A stretch of 64,000 nucleotides of DNA from Bacteroidota bacterium (GTDB lineage Bacteria > Bacteroidota > Bacteroidia > Chitinophagales > Chitinophagaceae), in the NCBI GenBank assembly GCA_016712665.1, contig JADJQP010000002.1, positions 186,001 through 250,000 on the forward strand. Reading direction: 5' to 3'. The position numbers and the translations under genes were made by a program. The notes under the pieces are model-generated. The model did not search any database. It saw only the letters and a program-made list of their open reading frames with translations, and was not told where the DNA came from. Positions 26,438 through 35,924 of this stretch are shown one piece after another (position 1 is the stretch's first letter; each line of letters starts with the position of its first letter).

Positions 26438-26445
26438 TACTTTTG
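26438..26445 (+). promoter_or_regulatory. -7 element of the nuclease/phosphatase-fold gene
   Basis: TACTTTTG matches TAnnTTTG and ends 13 bp before the TTG start at 26459. It supports the use of that TTG, since no ATG follows that would keep the signal peptide. Confidence 0.5.
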
Positions 26446-26458
26446 AGAAAATTTAATT

Positions 26459-27472
26459 TTGAAAAAGATCCTACTTCTCCTTTGTCTTAGCAGCGCCAAT
26501 TTGGTAAACGCTCAGTCTAAACAAATCACGGCCATCGGTTTTTACAACCTTGAAAATTATTATGATACCATCAACGACCCGAATACAGATGATGATGAGT
26601 TTACACCCAATGGGGCCAATGCATATTCGCCGGCTGTGTTTATCAAAAAAATTGAGAACCTTGCAACTGTTATCTCTCAAATGGGTACCGACAAAACCGC
26701 TGACGGGGTGGCCTTTTTGGGGGTAGCAGAAATCGAGAATGAATTTGTACTGAAAACACTTTGTGCGCACCCACTCCTTAAAGAGCGAAATATGAAGGTA
26801 GTGCATTTTGAAGGACCGGATACCAGAGGAGTCGATTGTGGATTTTTGTATAATCCTTCAAAATTCAAGGTGCTTGGAGCGCGATCCTTGACCGTACCGG
26901 TTGAGCCCGGCGATCGTCCCACCAGAGATGTATTATTTGTTTCTGGCAAGTTGGATGGAGAAATGGTTCACATATTTGTAAACCACTGGCCGTCACGCCG
27001 AGGTGGTGAAGCAAGTACTCGTGAAAAGAGAAAAATTGCAGCAGCAGTCAGCAAAAAAATAATTGATTCCTTGATGCGAATAGATCCCTTGACGAAAATA
27101 TTTAATATGGGTGATTTAAATGACGACCCCGTAAATGCGAGTATCGTGGAGGTGCTCAATGCAAAGGGGAAAATTGAAGATGTAAAGAAAGGAGGAATCT
27201 TCAATCCATGGTTGGCCTATTATAAAAAAGGATTAGGCAGCATGGCCTATCAAGACACATGGAGTTTGTTTGATCAAATATTAATTACCTACGGATTTCT
27301 TGATAAAAATAGTGCCGGTTTGAAATATGCCGGTGCGGAGGTTTTCAATAAAAGTTTTATGGTGGAGAAATTCGGTAACTACCGGGGGTACCCAAAACGA
27401 AGTTATAGTAACGGTGTATGGAATGATGGATACAGCGATCACTATCCGACCATCATTTACTTAACGAAGTAA
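26459..27472 (+). CDS. Secreted endonuclease/exonuclease/phosphatase family protein
   Basis: 337 aa with signal peptide MKKILLLLCLSSANLVNAQ and an EEP fold. Visible motifs are GFYNLENYYD (metal-site Asn), GVAEIENE (catalytic Glu), FVNHWPSRRGGE (active-site NHW), NMGDLNDDP (catalytic Asp) and YSDHYPTI near the end (catalytic His). These are typical of the Bacteroidota secreted DNase-I-like/phosphodiesterase group. It could be a nuclease or phosphodiesterase; the substrate cannot be read. The start is a TTG at 26459 that puts the signal peptide in frame, 13 bp downstream of a -7 element. Its stop lies five bases from the convergent bshC. Confidence 0.9.
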   Translation: MKKILLLLCLSSANLVNAQSKQITAIGFYNLENYYDTINDPNTDDDEFTPNGANAYSPAVFIKKIENLATVISQMGTDKTADGVAFLGVAEIENEFVLKTLCAHPLLKERNMKVVHFEGPDTRGVDCGFLYNPSKFKVLGARSLTVPVEPGDRPTRDVLFVSGKLDGEMVHIFVNHWPSRRGGEASTREKRKIAAAVSKKIIDSLMRIDPLTKIFNMGDLNDDPVNASIVEVLNAKGKIEDVKKGGIFNPWLAYYKKGLGSMAYQDTWSLFDQILITYGFLDKNSAGLKYAGAEVFNKSFMVEKFGNYRGYPKRSYSNGVWNDGYSDHYPTIIYLTK

Positions 27473-27477
27473 ATTGT

Positions 27478-29078
27478 CTACTTTTCTTCTGTTAAAATAA
27501 TAAAAGCACTATCGATTCCCTTCTGACTATTCACTAATAAATCAATGATAGCCTTCCCAAAGATTTTATAGTAAGGAATAAAATGATCATATCTTTCTTG
27601 TAGTGAATGGTTTGGGAATAACGACCCTTTTAATCGTTCTACTCGACTTATCATCTCTTGCTCTTTCCGCTTAATTTCCGCAGTAAACTTTTCTTGAATT
27701 CTTTTACTGATTCTATTTGATTTGGCATGATGCGCCTTCATGCTTTTTTCTAAATTGTCGGACAGTTGCCTTCCAAGTTGTTCAATTTCCGAAAGGGTTT
27801 GTTGGATAGTCTCTAAGAGCGGTCTCAAGGTTGCTAAGGAATCATGGTCGGCGAGGAGTTTCTTTTTAGAATTAGTTCCTTGTCCAGAAAAATATCTTCC
27901 CAAGGGAGCCCCAGGTTCTTCTGCAGCAGTCCAATTTTTTGCTCAATCAGCAGAAAGGAATTTCGCAGTATCAAAATGGGATACGTCACATTGAAGTGAT
28001 CAAATACGGTCTTTAGCTCGAGCCAATAGGCAAGTTCTCCCCCACCTCCAATAAACGAAATATTGGGCAATATCAGTTCCTGGTAAACAGGTCTAAGGAT
28101 TACGTTTGGCGAAAAATGTTCGGGATGGGTTTCAATTTCATGATGCATTTCCTCAACTGTAAATGAAATATCTGTATTATGTACCCGAAACCCCTGATCA
28201 ATGAATTCGATTCGTTCACGAATGCCTTCTGCAATATAAAACAGATTGATCTCTCTTCCTCTTGCTTGAATTTTATAATGCTTGGCTAAATCACTCGTCG
28301 CTTTCTCTACTAGTTGATTGGACGTCCTCTGAAACAATTCATCTTGAACAACGAATTTGAATTGCCTTTTCAACCTTCTGTCATCCGCATCCAAGACTAC
28401 TAAACCATGCGAAGCAAACAACCCATTTACTAATATTCTGGTTGCATCTGCAAGAGAATGCTGACTGAGATATGCCTCTTTGAAGAGCTCCATTAAGTAT
28501 TTTTCATCTTCTAGATTCTCATTCAACATGGCTAACAACTCAATACAAATTGGTTCAAGGTCAGTGGTATTCATTCTCCCGCAGGCTCCAGTCTGTTGTG
28601 TTTGCCACTGGTACTTTTGACCATCTACATTCACTGAACCAATTTCTGCAATATCATTATCCTCTGTTCCCATAAAAAAAATTGGAACAAAATTATACTC
28701 CGGAAAGTATTCCTTACAGTCTTTCGCAAGTCGAATGGCATGTGCAATCTTATATATAAAATAAAGGGGGCCACCAAAAATGCAAGGTTGGTGTGCGGTA
28801 CAAATGGTAAATGTTTTGTCGTTTAATAATAACTCGATATTGGACGCAACTTCCTTAGTTATGTTTACCTTTTGATATTGATCCGAAAGTACCTGATGTA
28901 AGATTTCCCTATTTACTGGATTCCTTTTGCGTAGTTGGATTTGATTTTCTAAAGAAATGTGACTTGGAAAATCTTGAATAAACGGCTTTAGGGTAGAAAC
29001 GTTCGCCACATAATCTACAGCCAACTTTGAAAAGGATTGGGTTGCTGCGAAAGGAATAAAAATTGTATTCATACTCAT
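27478..29078 (-). CDS. bshC: Bacillithiol synthase BshC, one frameshift
   Basis: Putative cysteine-adding enzyme of bacillithiol synthesis, about 530 aa after repair, the family size. Motifs seen are TICTAHQPCIFGGPLYFIYK, VPIFFMGTEDND and ISFIGGGGELAYWLEL, all characteristic of BshC. The C-terminal helical part (LLETIQQTLSEIEQLGRQ onwards) follows in another frame. One A added at 27859-27861 joins the halves as LILKRKLLADHDSL. The start ATG at 29078 overlaps the TGA of the ABC gene upstream by one base (TGATG), so the two are translationally coupled; ATG 29072 is an alternative. bshA and bshB are not in the window. Confidence 0.9.
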
Positions 29079-29728
29079 CAAATTGTTTTGCCATCTGCCA
29101 TACGAAGGGTTCGATCACTTTGTTTTGCCAACTCATCGTTATGCGTAACCAAAATAAATGTTTGTTGTAATTCTGCACGCAACTGAAGTATCATATCAAA
29201 AATTATTAGTGAATTGCTACTATCTAGATTTCCGGTTGGTTCATCAGCCAAAATAATGGCAGGATCATTAATGAGGGATCTGGCAATGGCGACTCTTTGC
29301 TGTTCGCCACCTGATAATTCAGAAGGCTTGTGATGAAGCCGATCGTTAAGTTGCATCCGATCTAGCAAAGAACTTGCTTTTTTTTGCGCAGTACTTACCG
29401 ATACATTATTAATAAGTGCGGGCATCATTACGTTTTCTAAGGCCGAAAATTCAGGTAAAAGATGATGAAATTGAAATACAAAGCCAATCTTCTGGTTGCG
29501 AAATTGCGCAATCTTGGTTGCTGAAAGAGAAAATACGTCCACATCATCGATTAGTACCTTGCCTGAATCTGGTCGATCAAGCGTGCCAATAATATGCAAT
29601 AAAGTACTTTTACCTGCCCCTGAAGCGCCCACTATACTTACAATTTCGCCCCTTTGAACTTCAATACTGACACCTTTCAAAATATTGAGGTCTCCATAGC
29701 TTTTTGACAAATTATTTGTGGATAACAT
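29078..29728 (-). CDS. lolD: LolD-like ABC transporter ATP-binding subunit
   Basis: 216 aa ATPase. Walker A GASGAGKST, Q-loop FQFHHLLPEFSA, signature LSGGEQQRVA, Walker B IILADEPTGNLDS and switch VTHNDE are all intact. The NLDS after Walker B and FHHLLPEFSALENVMMP are characteristic of the MacB/LolD/FtsE subclass and fit LolD, which drives release of lipoproteins from the inner membrane. The cognate permease (LolC/E) is not adjacent, so a relative such as a MacB-type ATPase cannot be ruled out. It overlaps bshC by one base, an arrangement that suggests co-expression but no obvious functional link. Confidence 0.88.
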   Translation of the reverse strand: MLSTNNLSKSYGDLNILKGVSIEVQRGEIVSIVGASGAGKSTLLHIIGTLDRPDSGKVLIDDVDVFSLSATKIAQFRNQKIGFVFQFHHLLPEFSALENVMMPALINNVSVSTAQKKASSLLDRMQLNDRLHHKPSELSGGEQQRVAIARSLINDPAIILADEPTGNLDSSNSLIIFDMILQLRAELQQTFILVTHNDELAKQSDRTLRMADGKTI

Positions 29729-29744
29729 AGTGCAAACATAAAGA

Positions 29745-29775
29745 TTTGGTAGTTATAAATTAAATCTTACATTTG
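29745..29775 (+). promoter_or_regulatory. Bacteroidota promoter with both elements
   Basis: TTTG at 29745-29748 and TACATTTG at 29768-29775 are separated by 19 bp, the textbook -33/-7 arrangement of Bacteroidota. The -7 element ends 36 bp before the ATG of the DUF2795 gene. This is the clearest promoter in the window. Confidence 0.75.
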
Positions 29776-29811
29776 CGCAAAATAATAAAAAAACCCATTA
29801 AATAAATTAAT

Positions 29812-30033
29812 ATGTTTTGGAGTTTAGAATTAGCATCCCATTTAGAAGAAGCTCCTTGGCCGGCTACCAAAGAAGAATTAATTGATTATGCCATTCGTTC
29901 CGGCTCACCTATTGAAGTAATTGAAAACCTTCAGGAATTAGAAGATGAGGGTGAGAGTTATGAAGGCATTGAAGATATTTGGCCTGACTACCCTACACAG
30001 GAAGATTTTTTCTTTAATGAAGATGAATATTAG
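29812..30033 (+). CDS. DUF2795 family protein
   Basis: 73 aa, acidic, cytoplasmic. MFWSLELASHLEEAPWPATK, then DYAIRSGSPIEVIENLQELEDEGE, then WPDYPTQEDFFFNEDEY matches the small DUF2795 family, conserved across Bacteroidota and of unknown function. It has its own promoter and terminator, which suggests a strongly expressed single-gene unit. Confidence 0.9.
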   Translation: MFWSLELASHLEEAPWPATKEELIDYAIRSGSPIEVIENLQELEDEGESYEGIEDIWPDYPTQEDFFFNEDEY

Positions 30034-30058
30034 AAAATAAACGAATCTTTTTAATTGT

Positions 30059-30082
30059 AAGCGCGCAAAGCGCTTTTTTTTT
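30059..30082 (+). terminator. Rho-independent terminator after DUF2795 gene
   Basis: AAGCGC (30059-30064) pairs with GCGCTT (30070-30075) over a 5-nt loop, followed by a long T-run. Confidence 0.9.
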
Positions 30083-30097
30083 GCCCGTGCCGTACCC

Positions 30098-31307
30098 CTA
30101 CTCGTAGTTCACCACGCCATTCTCATATTTTACAAGATAGAGAAATTTATTCTCAAAAAAATTGAGAACCTTTTTTTCTCGAATAGGCATAATTTTATAA
30201 GGTGTGATAAAAGTGTTGGAATTATCGCCAATATTATCATTGAATGGAACACCATATTTTTGAAGCAATTTGGTAAAAAAATACATACTTTCAAACCCTT
30301 TAAAAACAATATCTGATGGAGCGGTTCCCATTCTTTTTTTGTACTCACGTCCGATATACATACTGGCCGGTGTTATTTTATCAATGACATAGGATGTAGT
30401 ATAATAGACCGGCATGTCCGGAAATTCATCGGTTTTCCCTAATGACTTAATGGCTTCAGCTGTTGGCATGCAATACACTTTGATGCGAAATCTACTTGCT
30501 ATGGTATTGATCTTCTTAAGTGTTTTATAGGTTAATCCGGCATCTAGGGTTCCAAGAACGATGCACGTTTTATAACTGGAGTCAATTTTAGAAATAAGCT
30601 CATTTAAATTTAATTCTTCATCTAGCATCTCATATTCAACAAATCGACTAGGCAACTTATTCACCAAATCATTCTTAAAATAGGCTATGGCATTGTTTGG
30701 AGTGTTTGACTTTTTGTGATAAATACTACATTATTATCCGCATAGCGTCTATTAATGCTTTGATGCATTTTTTCAATGTGAGAAATCAATCGGGGTTGTA
30801 AAATAGTAAAGTATGGATTGGCACTTTGTCCTGCATCATAAGGAGATACAGCATAAATAAAATGAATTTTCTTCTTCTTTGCAAAATCTGCCAGTAAACT
30901 CAAATCGCTAACGCTGGCATTTCCTATAATTAGATCCATCGAATCAAGTTTATCACTCTCGATAAGATTGCGCACATTCAAATAATTGGATTTGCTATCA
31001 TAAATAAATAAGTCAAATTTAAGCCCTTGATTCTTTAACGTATCCGTGGCAATTCGTACTCCTTGATAAAAGTCAATACCCGGCATCATAAATTTAGGAA
31101 TACGGGCAAGATTTTTTTCAAGATCCACTGAATCCAGATAAAGAGGTGTCAACACAGCCACTCGGTATCTTTCTTTTTTTACAGGATCAGCATAGCCGAA
31201 TATACCAAACGACTCCTCTTTCTTACCCTCATTCTTCATTTCGCTTTCTTGAGCCTGACTATAGCGTGCAAAAAACTTAAGAAAAGTACTAATAGAAATT
31301 GTTTCAT
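30098..31307 (-). CDS. Periplasmic-binding-protein type I-like protein, two frameshifts
   Basis: About 400 aa after repair. The start is ATG 31307 with signal MKQFLLVLFLS; adding one T to the 6-bp run at 31270-31275 continues it as SFFARYSQAQESEMKNEG. The first lobe (RYRVAVLTPLYLDSVDLEKN, GIDFYQGVRIATDTLKN, FDLFIYDSKSN, LIIGNASVSDLSLLADFAKK) follows. One base added at the run 30711-30715 joins the second lobe (KKSNTPNNAIAYFKND), which includes IVLGTLDAGLTYKTLKKI and DIVFKGFESMYFFTKLL. This is the fold of leucine-binding and ligand-receptor domains. In Bacteroidota such proteins often have an N-terminal LysM that is not present here. Ligand unknown. Confidence 0.8.
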
Positions 31308-31352
31308 ATTGATAAATTACAAGAAATATTTAATCGGCAAATGTAATACATA

Positions 31353-32887
31353 TTATTCCCATTCTATAGTAGCCGGTGGTTTTGAACTGATATCATAAAC
31401 CACCCGATTAATGCCCTTCACTTTATTAATGATTTCATTGGATATTATTGCCAATATTTCGTACGGTATATGTGCCCAATCAGCCGTCATCCCATCGATA
31501 CTTGTAACAGCCCTCAGGGCCACAGTAAATTCATAGGTCCGTTCATCTCCCATTACACCAACACTTTGTACAGGAAGCAACATCGTACCCGCCTGCCAAA
31601 TATCATGATATATTCCCTTTTCTCTCAAAATACGAATAAAAATAGCGTCGGCATCCTGCAATAACTTCACCTTCTGTGCAGTCACTTCGCCGATAATTCG
31701 AATGCCTAAACCTGGACCCGGAAAGGGGTGTCTTTGTAAAAAGCGCTCGTTTAAACCAAGTTCTTTTCCAATACGACGTACCTCATCCTTAAATAAAAAT
31801 CGAAGGGGTTCCACGAGTTCCATTTTCATAATTTCGGGTAGCCCCCCTACATTATGATGCGATTTGATGGTTGCAGATGGACCGTTGACCGATATACTTT
31901 CAATAACGTCAGGATAAATAGTGCCTTGTCCTAAAAAATGAATATCTTTAATTTGTAAGGCTTCATCATGAAACACATCTATGAACAATCCTCCTATTAT
32001 TTTTCGTTTTTCTTCGGGATGGATAACTCCTTGCAATCTACTATAAAAAAGCGCAGACGCATCAACACCCTTTATATTTAAACCCAGCACTTCATAATCT
32101 CTAAGTACCTCCTCAAATTCATTTTTTCGAAGGAGACCATTGTCAACAAAAATACAAAATAGATTTTCGCCAATGGCTTGCTGTATTAAAGTAGCTGCTA
32201 CCGTACTATCTACTCCCCCACTCAGCGCCATCACCACTTTTTGATCGCCTACCTGTTTCTTGATCGCTTCCACCGTTTCGTGAATGTAGGCTGCCGGAGT
32301 CCAATCTTGCAAGCATCCGCAAATTCCACTTACAAAGTTTTTAATAATCTGTTTTCCATTTTCAGAGTGGGTGACCTCTGGATGAAATTGCAGCCCATAC
32401 AAAGGAAATGGCGTATTTTTAATAGAAAAAGCTGCAACCGGTATACTATCTGTCTTTGCAATTAGCACAGCATCCGGAGCTAGTGCCGTGATGGTATCGG
32501 CATGACTCATCCATACTTGATTTTGTTCTACTATACCTTTCAGCAAAGCACAGCTAGGATCGATTTCGCATAAGGTTGCTCTTCCATATTCACGCGAGGA
32601 GGATTTCTCAACGGTCCCCCATATTGTTTTGTAGTTAGTTGCGCTCCATAGCAAATACCCAAAACGGGGACCTTTGCATTGATAATTTTTATATCAACAT
32701 CGGGTGCATTTTCTTCATTTACCGAAGCAGGACTTCCGGAAAGAATCACCCCTTTTACAGTTTGATCGAATACAATCGATTGGTGAAAAGGAATGATTTC
32801 ACAATACACATTTAATTCTCTAATATTTCGAGCAATGAGTTGGGTGTACTGCGAGCCAAAATCAAGGATTAGTATCTTTTCTGTCAT
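31353..32887 (-). CDS. guaA: GMP synthase (glutamine-hydrolysing), one frameshift
   Basis: Final step of guanine nucleotide synthesis: XMP, ATP and glutamine to GMP. About 511 aa after repair, as expected. The glutamine amidotransferase domain shows LDFGSQYTQLIARNIREL and the nucleophile motif GICYGAQ; the His/Glu pair lies in FPLYGLQFHPEVTHSENG. The synthetase domain shows the PP-loop ALSGGVDSTVAA and the C-terminal dimerisation segment ends SKPPATIEWE. The break is in the C5 run at 32616-32620; one more base restores YGGTVEKSSSREYGRATL. The start is ATG 32887 (MTEKILILDF). Such an important gene being broken argues for a sequence error. DUF3467 lies 15 bp upstream on the same strand. Confidence 0.95.
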
Positions 32888-32901
32888 CATATACAATTCA
32901 A

Positions 32902-33218
32902 TTATGCTTGCGCAGTGGGACCTCCAAATTGCATCGGAATAGAAACCGGTTCTACGTCCTTAATGGTTCCATGCACTTGCTCAAACTTTTTTACATTATC
33001 AGCCAAAGCTTTTAAAAGCCTTTTGGCATGTTGTGGAGTCAGAATGATCCGCGATTTTACTTTTGCCTTCGGGCTACCCGGCATCACGTTAATATAATCA
33101 ATTACAAACTCTGCATTGGAATGTGTAATAATAGCAAGATTTGCATAAATGCCATCGGCCATCTCTTCCGTTAATTCAATATTCAATTGATTAGGGGTGC
33201 TTGCTGATTCTGTTCCAT
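32902..33218 (-). CDS. DUF3467 protein, frameshift close to start
   Basis: About 105 aa, small conserved Bacteroidota protein of unknown function. NIELTEEMADGIYANLAIIT, then EFVIDYINVMPGSPKAKVKS and RIILTPQHAKRLLKALADNV are the family core. The frame as read could only start at a TTG (33186). The more natural start is the ATG at 33218 (MEQNQQAP). One base added to the G4 run at 33194-33197 joins it as MEQNQQAPPNQLNIELTEE. It lies 15 bp upstream of guaA, on the same strand, so the two are probably one operon. Confidence 0.82.
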
Positions 33219-33372
33219 AAAGTAAGGATTCAATTTTTAAAAAGGCAAATATAGCAAAAAAGAAGCGACTTGGAAGGTCATATTGTGTCTATATGAAAAT
33301 TGATTGCTGCTTCGTCCAATGAAGCAAAAAATAGAAACGGTGTGTTGTTCATTCCTGGCAGTTGGCATAGCT

Positions 33373-33421
33373 ATTGATAAAGGGGTAGCTTTCACAATAA
33401 ATACCCCCAACTACTATCAAT
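33373..33421 (+). promoter_or_regulatory. Nested inverted repeats in the lon leader
   Basis: ATTGATA (33373-33379) is complementary to TATCAAT (33415-33421). Inside it, GGGGTA (33382-33387) is complementary to TACCCC (33402-33407) with a 14-nt loop. The structure ends 23 bp before the ATG of lon. It is not the CIRCE heat-shock operator (TTAGCACTC). It might be an operator or an RNA hairpin in the 5' leader; both are inference. Confidence 0.45.
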
Positions 33422-33444
33422 AACTGACAAAAAGAAAGACATAT

Positions 33445-35851
33445 ATGCAATTTGAACGACAGATTTACGCAGAAGGACAAGAAGAAATGGAAATTATGCC
33501 AATAGTTCCACTTACTGAAGATGAAATGAGCGATGAGGATAAAAAAAAATTACCCGCAGAATTAATTATTCTACCCATTCGCAATATGGTGTTATTTCCG
33601 AATGTGGTATTACCCATAACCGTTTCGAGAGAAAAATCAATTAGAGCTCTAAATGATGCCGAAAAATCGGGAAAGTTCATTGGCGTTATTTCGCAAAAAG
33701 ACGCTACAAATGAAGATCCCAGTTATGATGACATTCATCGTGTCGGCACCATAGCAGAGATTATCAAGCAGATAAAAATGCCGGATAACAGCACAACAGT
33801 TTTCATCAGAGGACGTATCCGTTTTACGATTAATGACTGGACTACCGAAGACCCCTACTTTAAAGCAAAGGTAAGTTATCTCGAGGATCAGATTCCAACA
33901 GATGATGAGGAGTTTACTGTGATGACAACCTCTGTAAAAAGAGTTTGCCGACCAAATCATCAAACAATCCAATAATGTACCGCCCGAAGCAGCCATTATG
34001 CTTCGCAATATTGAAAATATTTCCTTTTAAATCATTTCATCGCAAGCAACCTGAATTGTGAAAATAAAGAGAAGCAACTGCTGTTAGAAGAAAATGATTT
34101 TAAAAAAAGAACTGAAAGCTTGCTGCGATTGCTTCAAATGGAATTGCAACATGTGGAACTAAAAAATAAAATCAATAGCAAAACAAAAGGCGAACTGGAC
34201 AAACAACAAAAGAGTATTTTTTAAATCAACAACTCAAGGCCATTAAAGATGAACTAGGCGGCGATGGAAATGATCGCGAATTGCGTGATTTACAGAAGCG
34301 TGCCGAGGGTAAAAAATGGAGCGAGGCTGCCGCAGAAATGTTTCAAAAAGGTATCGAAAAGTTAGAACGAATGCATCCCTCTACCCCTGACTATTCAACC
34401 ATTTATAATCATTTGGATTTATTAATTGATTTGCCTTGGAATGAGTATACCCAAGATGTGTATGATATCCGAAAGGCACGAAAAGTACTAGACAATGATC
34501 ATTATGGGATGGATAAAATCAAAGATCGCATCTTGGAATATTTGGCAGTATTAAAACTAAAAGGGGATATGAAATCGCCTATTCTTTGTTTTATCGGACC
34601 TCCCGGCATTGGTAAAACCTCCTTAGGAAAATCCATTGCAAATGCGATCGGAAGAAAGTATGTGCGCTTTAGTTTGGGTGGCTTGCACGATGAAAGCGAG
34701 TTGCGCGGCCATCGTAAAACCTATATTGGTGCAATGCCCGGTAGAATTATACAATCCCTACGTAAAGTAAAATCCAGCAATCCTGTGTTTATTTTAGATG
34801 AAATGGATAAGCTGGGCCGCGATTTCCGTGGCGATCCAAGCAGTGCCTTGCTCGAGATATTAGACCCTGAACAAAATCATACCTTTTATGATAATTATCT
34901 CGAATTGGAATATGATTTGTCTAAAGTGCTGTTTATTGCCACTGCCAATAGTTTAAACGAAATTCAACCCGCACTTCGCGATCGATTGGAAATCATCAAT
35001 CTGAATGGCTACGCTGTAGAAGAAAAAACCGAAATTGCAAAAAAACACCTATTACCAAAACAAAAAGAGGCGCATGGACTCGATAAATACAGCATTAAAT
35101 TAAACAATGCGGTGCTTGTGAAATTGATTCAAGAATACACACGAGAAAGTGGTGTGCGCGAATTGGAACGGCAATTGGCTTCCATTATGAGAAATCTGGC
35201 CATGAAAGCGGCAATGGACGATGAGGTACAACATTTTGATGTGACCGAAGATTTAGTGGAAGAAGTATTAGGGAAACCTAAATATACCAATGACCTCTAT
35301 ACCAAAAGCAACCCTCCCGGTGTGGCTATTGGTTTGGCTTGGACTTATGTTGGCGGTGAAATTCTATTTATTGAAAGTACCATCAGTCCGGGAAAAGGAG
35401 GACTAACCCTCACCGGCAATTTAGGAAATGTAATGAAGGAAAGTGCCACCACTGCTTTGGCTTTTATTCAATCGCATTGCAAAGAACTTCAACTCGAACC
35501 CTCCATTTTTGAAAAAAATAATATTCATATCCATGTTCCCGAAGGGGCCGTACCGAAGGATGGGCCAAGTGCGGGCATCACGATGCTTACCACCATGTTG
35601 AGCGTGCTTACAGGAAAGAAAGTAAAACCATTTTTAGCCATGACCGGTGAAATTACATTAAGAGGTCAGGTGTTGCCAGTTGGAGGAATTAAAGAAAAAT
35701 TTTAGCAGCCAAACGTGCCGGCATGAAGGAAATTATTTTATGCAAACAAAATGAAAAAGATATTTTAGATATTAACCCTTCATATATCAAAGGCTTAAAA
35801 TTTCATTATGTAAGTGAAATGGTGGACGTTCTGAAAATAGCAATTGGATAG
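33445..35851 (+). CDS. lon: ATP-dependent protease Lon, four frameshifts
   Basis: About 802 aa after repair. The N-terminal substrate domain shows ELIILPIRNMVLFPNVVLPI; the AAA+ module has Walker A GPPGIGKTS, arginine-rich sensor region ELRGHRKTYIGAMPGRI and Walker B VFILDEMDKL. The protease domain has the Ser in PKDGPSAGIT and the Lys of the dyad in LRGQVLPVGGIKEK. Four indels split it: the A5 run at 33936-33940 (one extra), T4 at 34025-34028 (one missing), A4 at 34208-34211 (one missing) and A5 at 35695-35699 (one missing). The last restores KEKILAAKRAGMKEIIL to the stop at 35851. All four lie in homopolymer runs and each repair yields family-typical sequence. Upstream lies a nested inverted repeat. 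Confidence 0.93.
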
Positions 35852-35924
35852 CTTGCATGGAGTGGTTGCAAAAATAATCAAAAAGGTACTGACTTTGTGG
35901 CAATTGTGCAGCAGACAATGTAGC

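Noticed and set aside
33445..35851. Split Lon as a regulated or programmed-frameshift protease
   Set aside because: Four breaks in four runs, all repairable to normal Lon; far more likely sequence error.
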